Shown here piece after piece: positions 55,817 to 56,765 of a stretch of 56,765 bases of DNA. The position numbers were made by a program, and so were the translations under genes. Below the pieces are notes generated by a model. It made no database searches. It was not told where the DNA came from and saw nothing but the letters and a program-made list of their open reading frames with translations. Position 1 is the first letter of the stretch. Every line of letters starts with the position of its first letter. Source of the stretch: Seminavis robusta (Eukaryota; Bacillariophyta; Bacillariophyceae; Naviculales; Naviculaceae); assembly GCA_903772945.1 (NCBI GenBank), contig CAICTM010000610.1:1-56765 (forward strand), read 5' to 3'.

Positions 55817-56765
55817 ATGACGACCCAGGAAAAGTTATTAGTGAGGATTACCGTAGTTCTTGCGGATGGCAAAGACAGCAAATGGAAGGTTGCAAGCGAA
55901 GAAAGTTACAAGAAGTTGGTTGCTAAAATTGGCGGTGCATTGATCGACCACGAGGGGGTCGAAGTTCGGGGATTCTCAGCGCTCGAAGATGGGGCGTACA
56001 CGCTGTCTCCAGCGATGGAACCTATAGTCACCCTGGAACTGTCTCTGAAGAAGAAAACAAAGTATTGTTCGTGGAAAAAGGAGGATCTCACAATGGAAAG
56101 TTTGGAGCTTCTTGTACGGGAATAGTTTGACATTCCACTCGCACGGCTATCGTTTGCTTTACCAGCTTTCAAGGGTGCAAACAACGACGAATTACTGGAC
56201 AGCGATGAAAAGTTAAATTCAATCCCAGCCAACAAGACTACGAGGGTGACGGTCATCGTCAGAGTAGAATTCTCCTCTATTTCGACTGTCAAGGGAGGAG
56301 AATAATGAAGAGCTTCTCACGCAGTATCCACACTTAAGCGACTGCACAAAGTTGCACCGCTCCCGCGTTGTGAAGCCACTCGCCGACTCTATATCGACCC
56401 AATTCTCCTGGCAGCCGCTCGAGTTGCCGGCCCCGACGTACTACTCGAGGTAGAAAAGGAGTACGAAAACCGGGATGTTTGGGGCCCCATTGATTGTGTT
56501 TTTAAGTACAACGGAGAGACTATAATATGTATAACTGAAGGCAAGAAAGATCAGCTTGACAGAGGAGTCATTCAGAACATTGCTCAGTTAGCGGCAGTCG
56601 CCGATGACCGAATACGGAAGAGGAAGATATCGGAGATATCGTCCGATCTCTCTTTCCCCACATCATCCCTGTTTGCGTCTCTTATACTAGAAATGGAACT
56701 CTGAGAAACCATGCCGTCTTTCAGCACCAGGAACTGCCAGTTTAAATACGTGGTGGCAATTCCAT
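55817..56765 (+). pseudogene. Crinkler-like gene with PD-(D/E)XK motif, broken and truncated
   Basis: From the ATG at 55817, a 102-residue frame (MTTQEKLLVRITVVLADGKD) resembles a small ubiquitin-like header. It ends at TAG 56123-56125. The same frame then reads on (FDIPLARLSFALPAFKG, then VTVIVRVEF) to TAA 56303-56305 and a TGA, then opens again to encode ATRRLYIDPILLAAARVAG and WGPIDCVFKYN, followed by ICITEGKKDQ. D and E-x-K spaced this way are the hallmark of the PD-(D/E)XK nuclease fold known from Crinkler-type effector and host proteins. Another frame nearby reads EELLTQYPHLSDCTKLHR, which also looks family-like. Three in-frame stops and a frame ambiguity suggest a pseudogene, though a spliced gene is possible. 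The right end runs off the window. Confidence 0.5.

Noticed and set aside
1..56765. tRNA genes or other structured RNAs in intergenic regions
   Set aside because: I looked for T-loop-like sequences (GGTTCRAnnCC) and clover-leaf partners and found no convincing case; a covariance search would be needed to be sure.
1..56765. CRISPR array or bacterial operon structure
   Set aside because: No regularly spaced direct repeats with spacers; genes have introns and eukaryotic targeting signals, so the DNA is nuclear.

Overview
The window looks like nuclear DNA of a photosynthetic stramenopile, most likely a pennate diatom. The grounds are genes split by short GT-AG introns (54 to 171 nt), N-termini with a signal peptide ending in the diatom plastid-import motif ASAF (SecA, a light-harvesting-like protein, and more weakly a TLDc protein), a RedCAP-type antenna protein, and fragments of families that are expanded in diatoms (LRR, helicase-associated and Crinkler-like proteins). 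I do not name a species.

Layout, left to right. 1-1534: 3' part of an unrecognised gene. 1535-3329: non-coding, with a 410-bp element bounded by 16-bp inverted repeats and packed with CGTCTCCT motifs. 3330-10498: a secreted two-repeat protein, REXO4-like exonuclease, mitochondrial stomatin-like protein 2, a TLDc protein and a SWEET sugar transporter. 10596-18472: a C2/transmembrane protein, a RedCAP-like protein and a URC1-type GTP cyclohydrolase II homologue. 19936-21896: divergent ribosomal genes RPS13 and RPS4. 22340-28859: a frame-broken LRR gene, a nuclear plastid-targeted SecA and an unknown protein. 29057-29806: a decayed helicase-associated-domain gene. 30253-39034: a giant 8-exon PDZ/PHD protein. 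39542-42912: LETM1 with two EF-hands. 43222-43911: a possible transporter remnant. 44096-50827: a giant protein with about 16 IQ motifs. 51986-55351: a type I sulfatase and a mitochondrial carrier. 55817-end: a broken Crinkler-like gene with a PD-(D/E)XK-like motif.

The genes are mostly housekeeping and are not organised as a pathway. Several neighbours are divergent pairs with 300-550 bp between starts (TLDc/SWEET, C2/RedCAP, RPS13/RPS4, carrier/Crinkler), which suggests shared promoters. Three products probably act in the mitochondrion (SLP2, LETM1, carrier) and two in the plastid (RedCAP, SecA).

The most unusual signal is a pair of introns in two unrelated genes, on opposite strands and in different phases, that are almost the same sequence: 66 of 70 positions match, including a 40-nt perfect block (35599-35689 and 54010-54105). 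Introns elsewhere in the window do not resemble each other in this way. This is what introner elements, mobile sequences that create introns, look like. All exon joins were worked out by eye from reading frame, splice sites and family resemblance, without transcript data.
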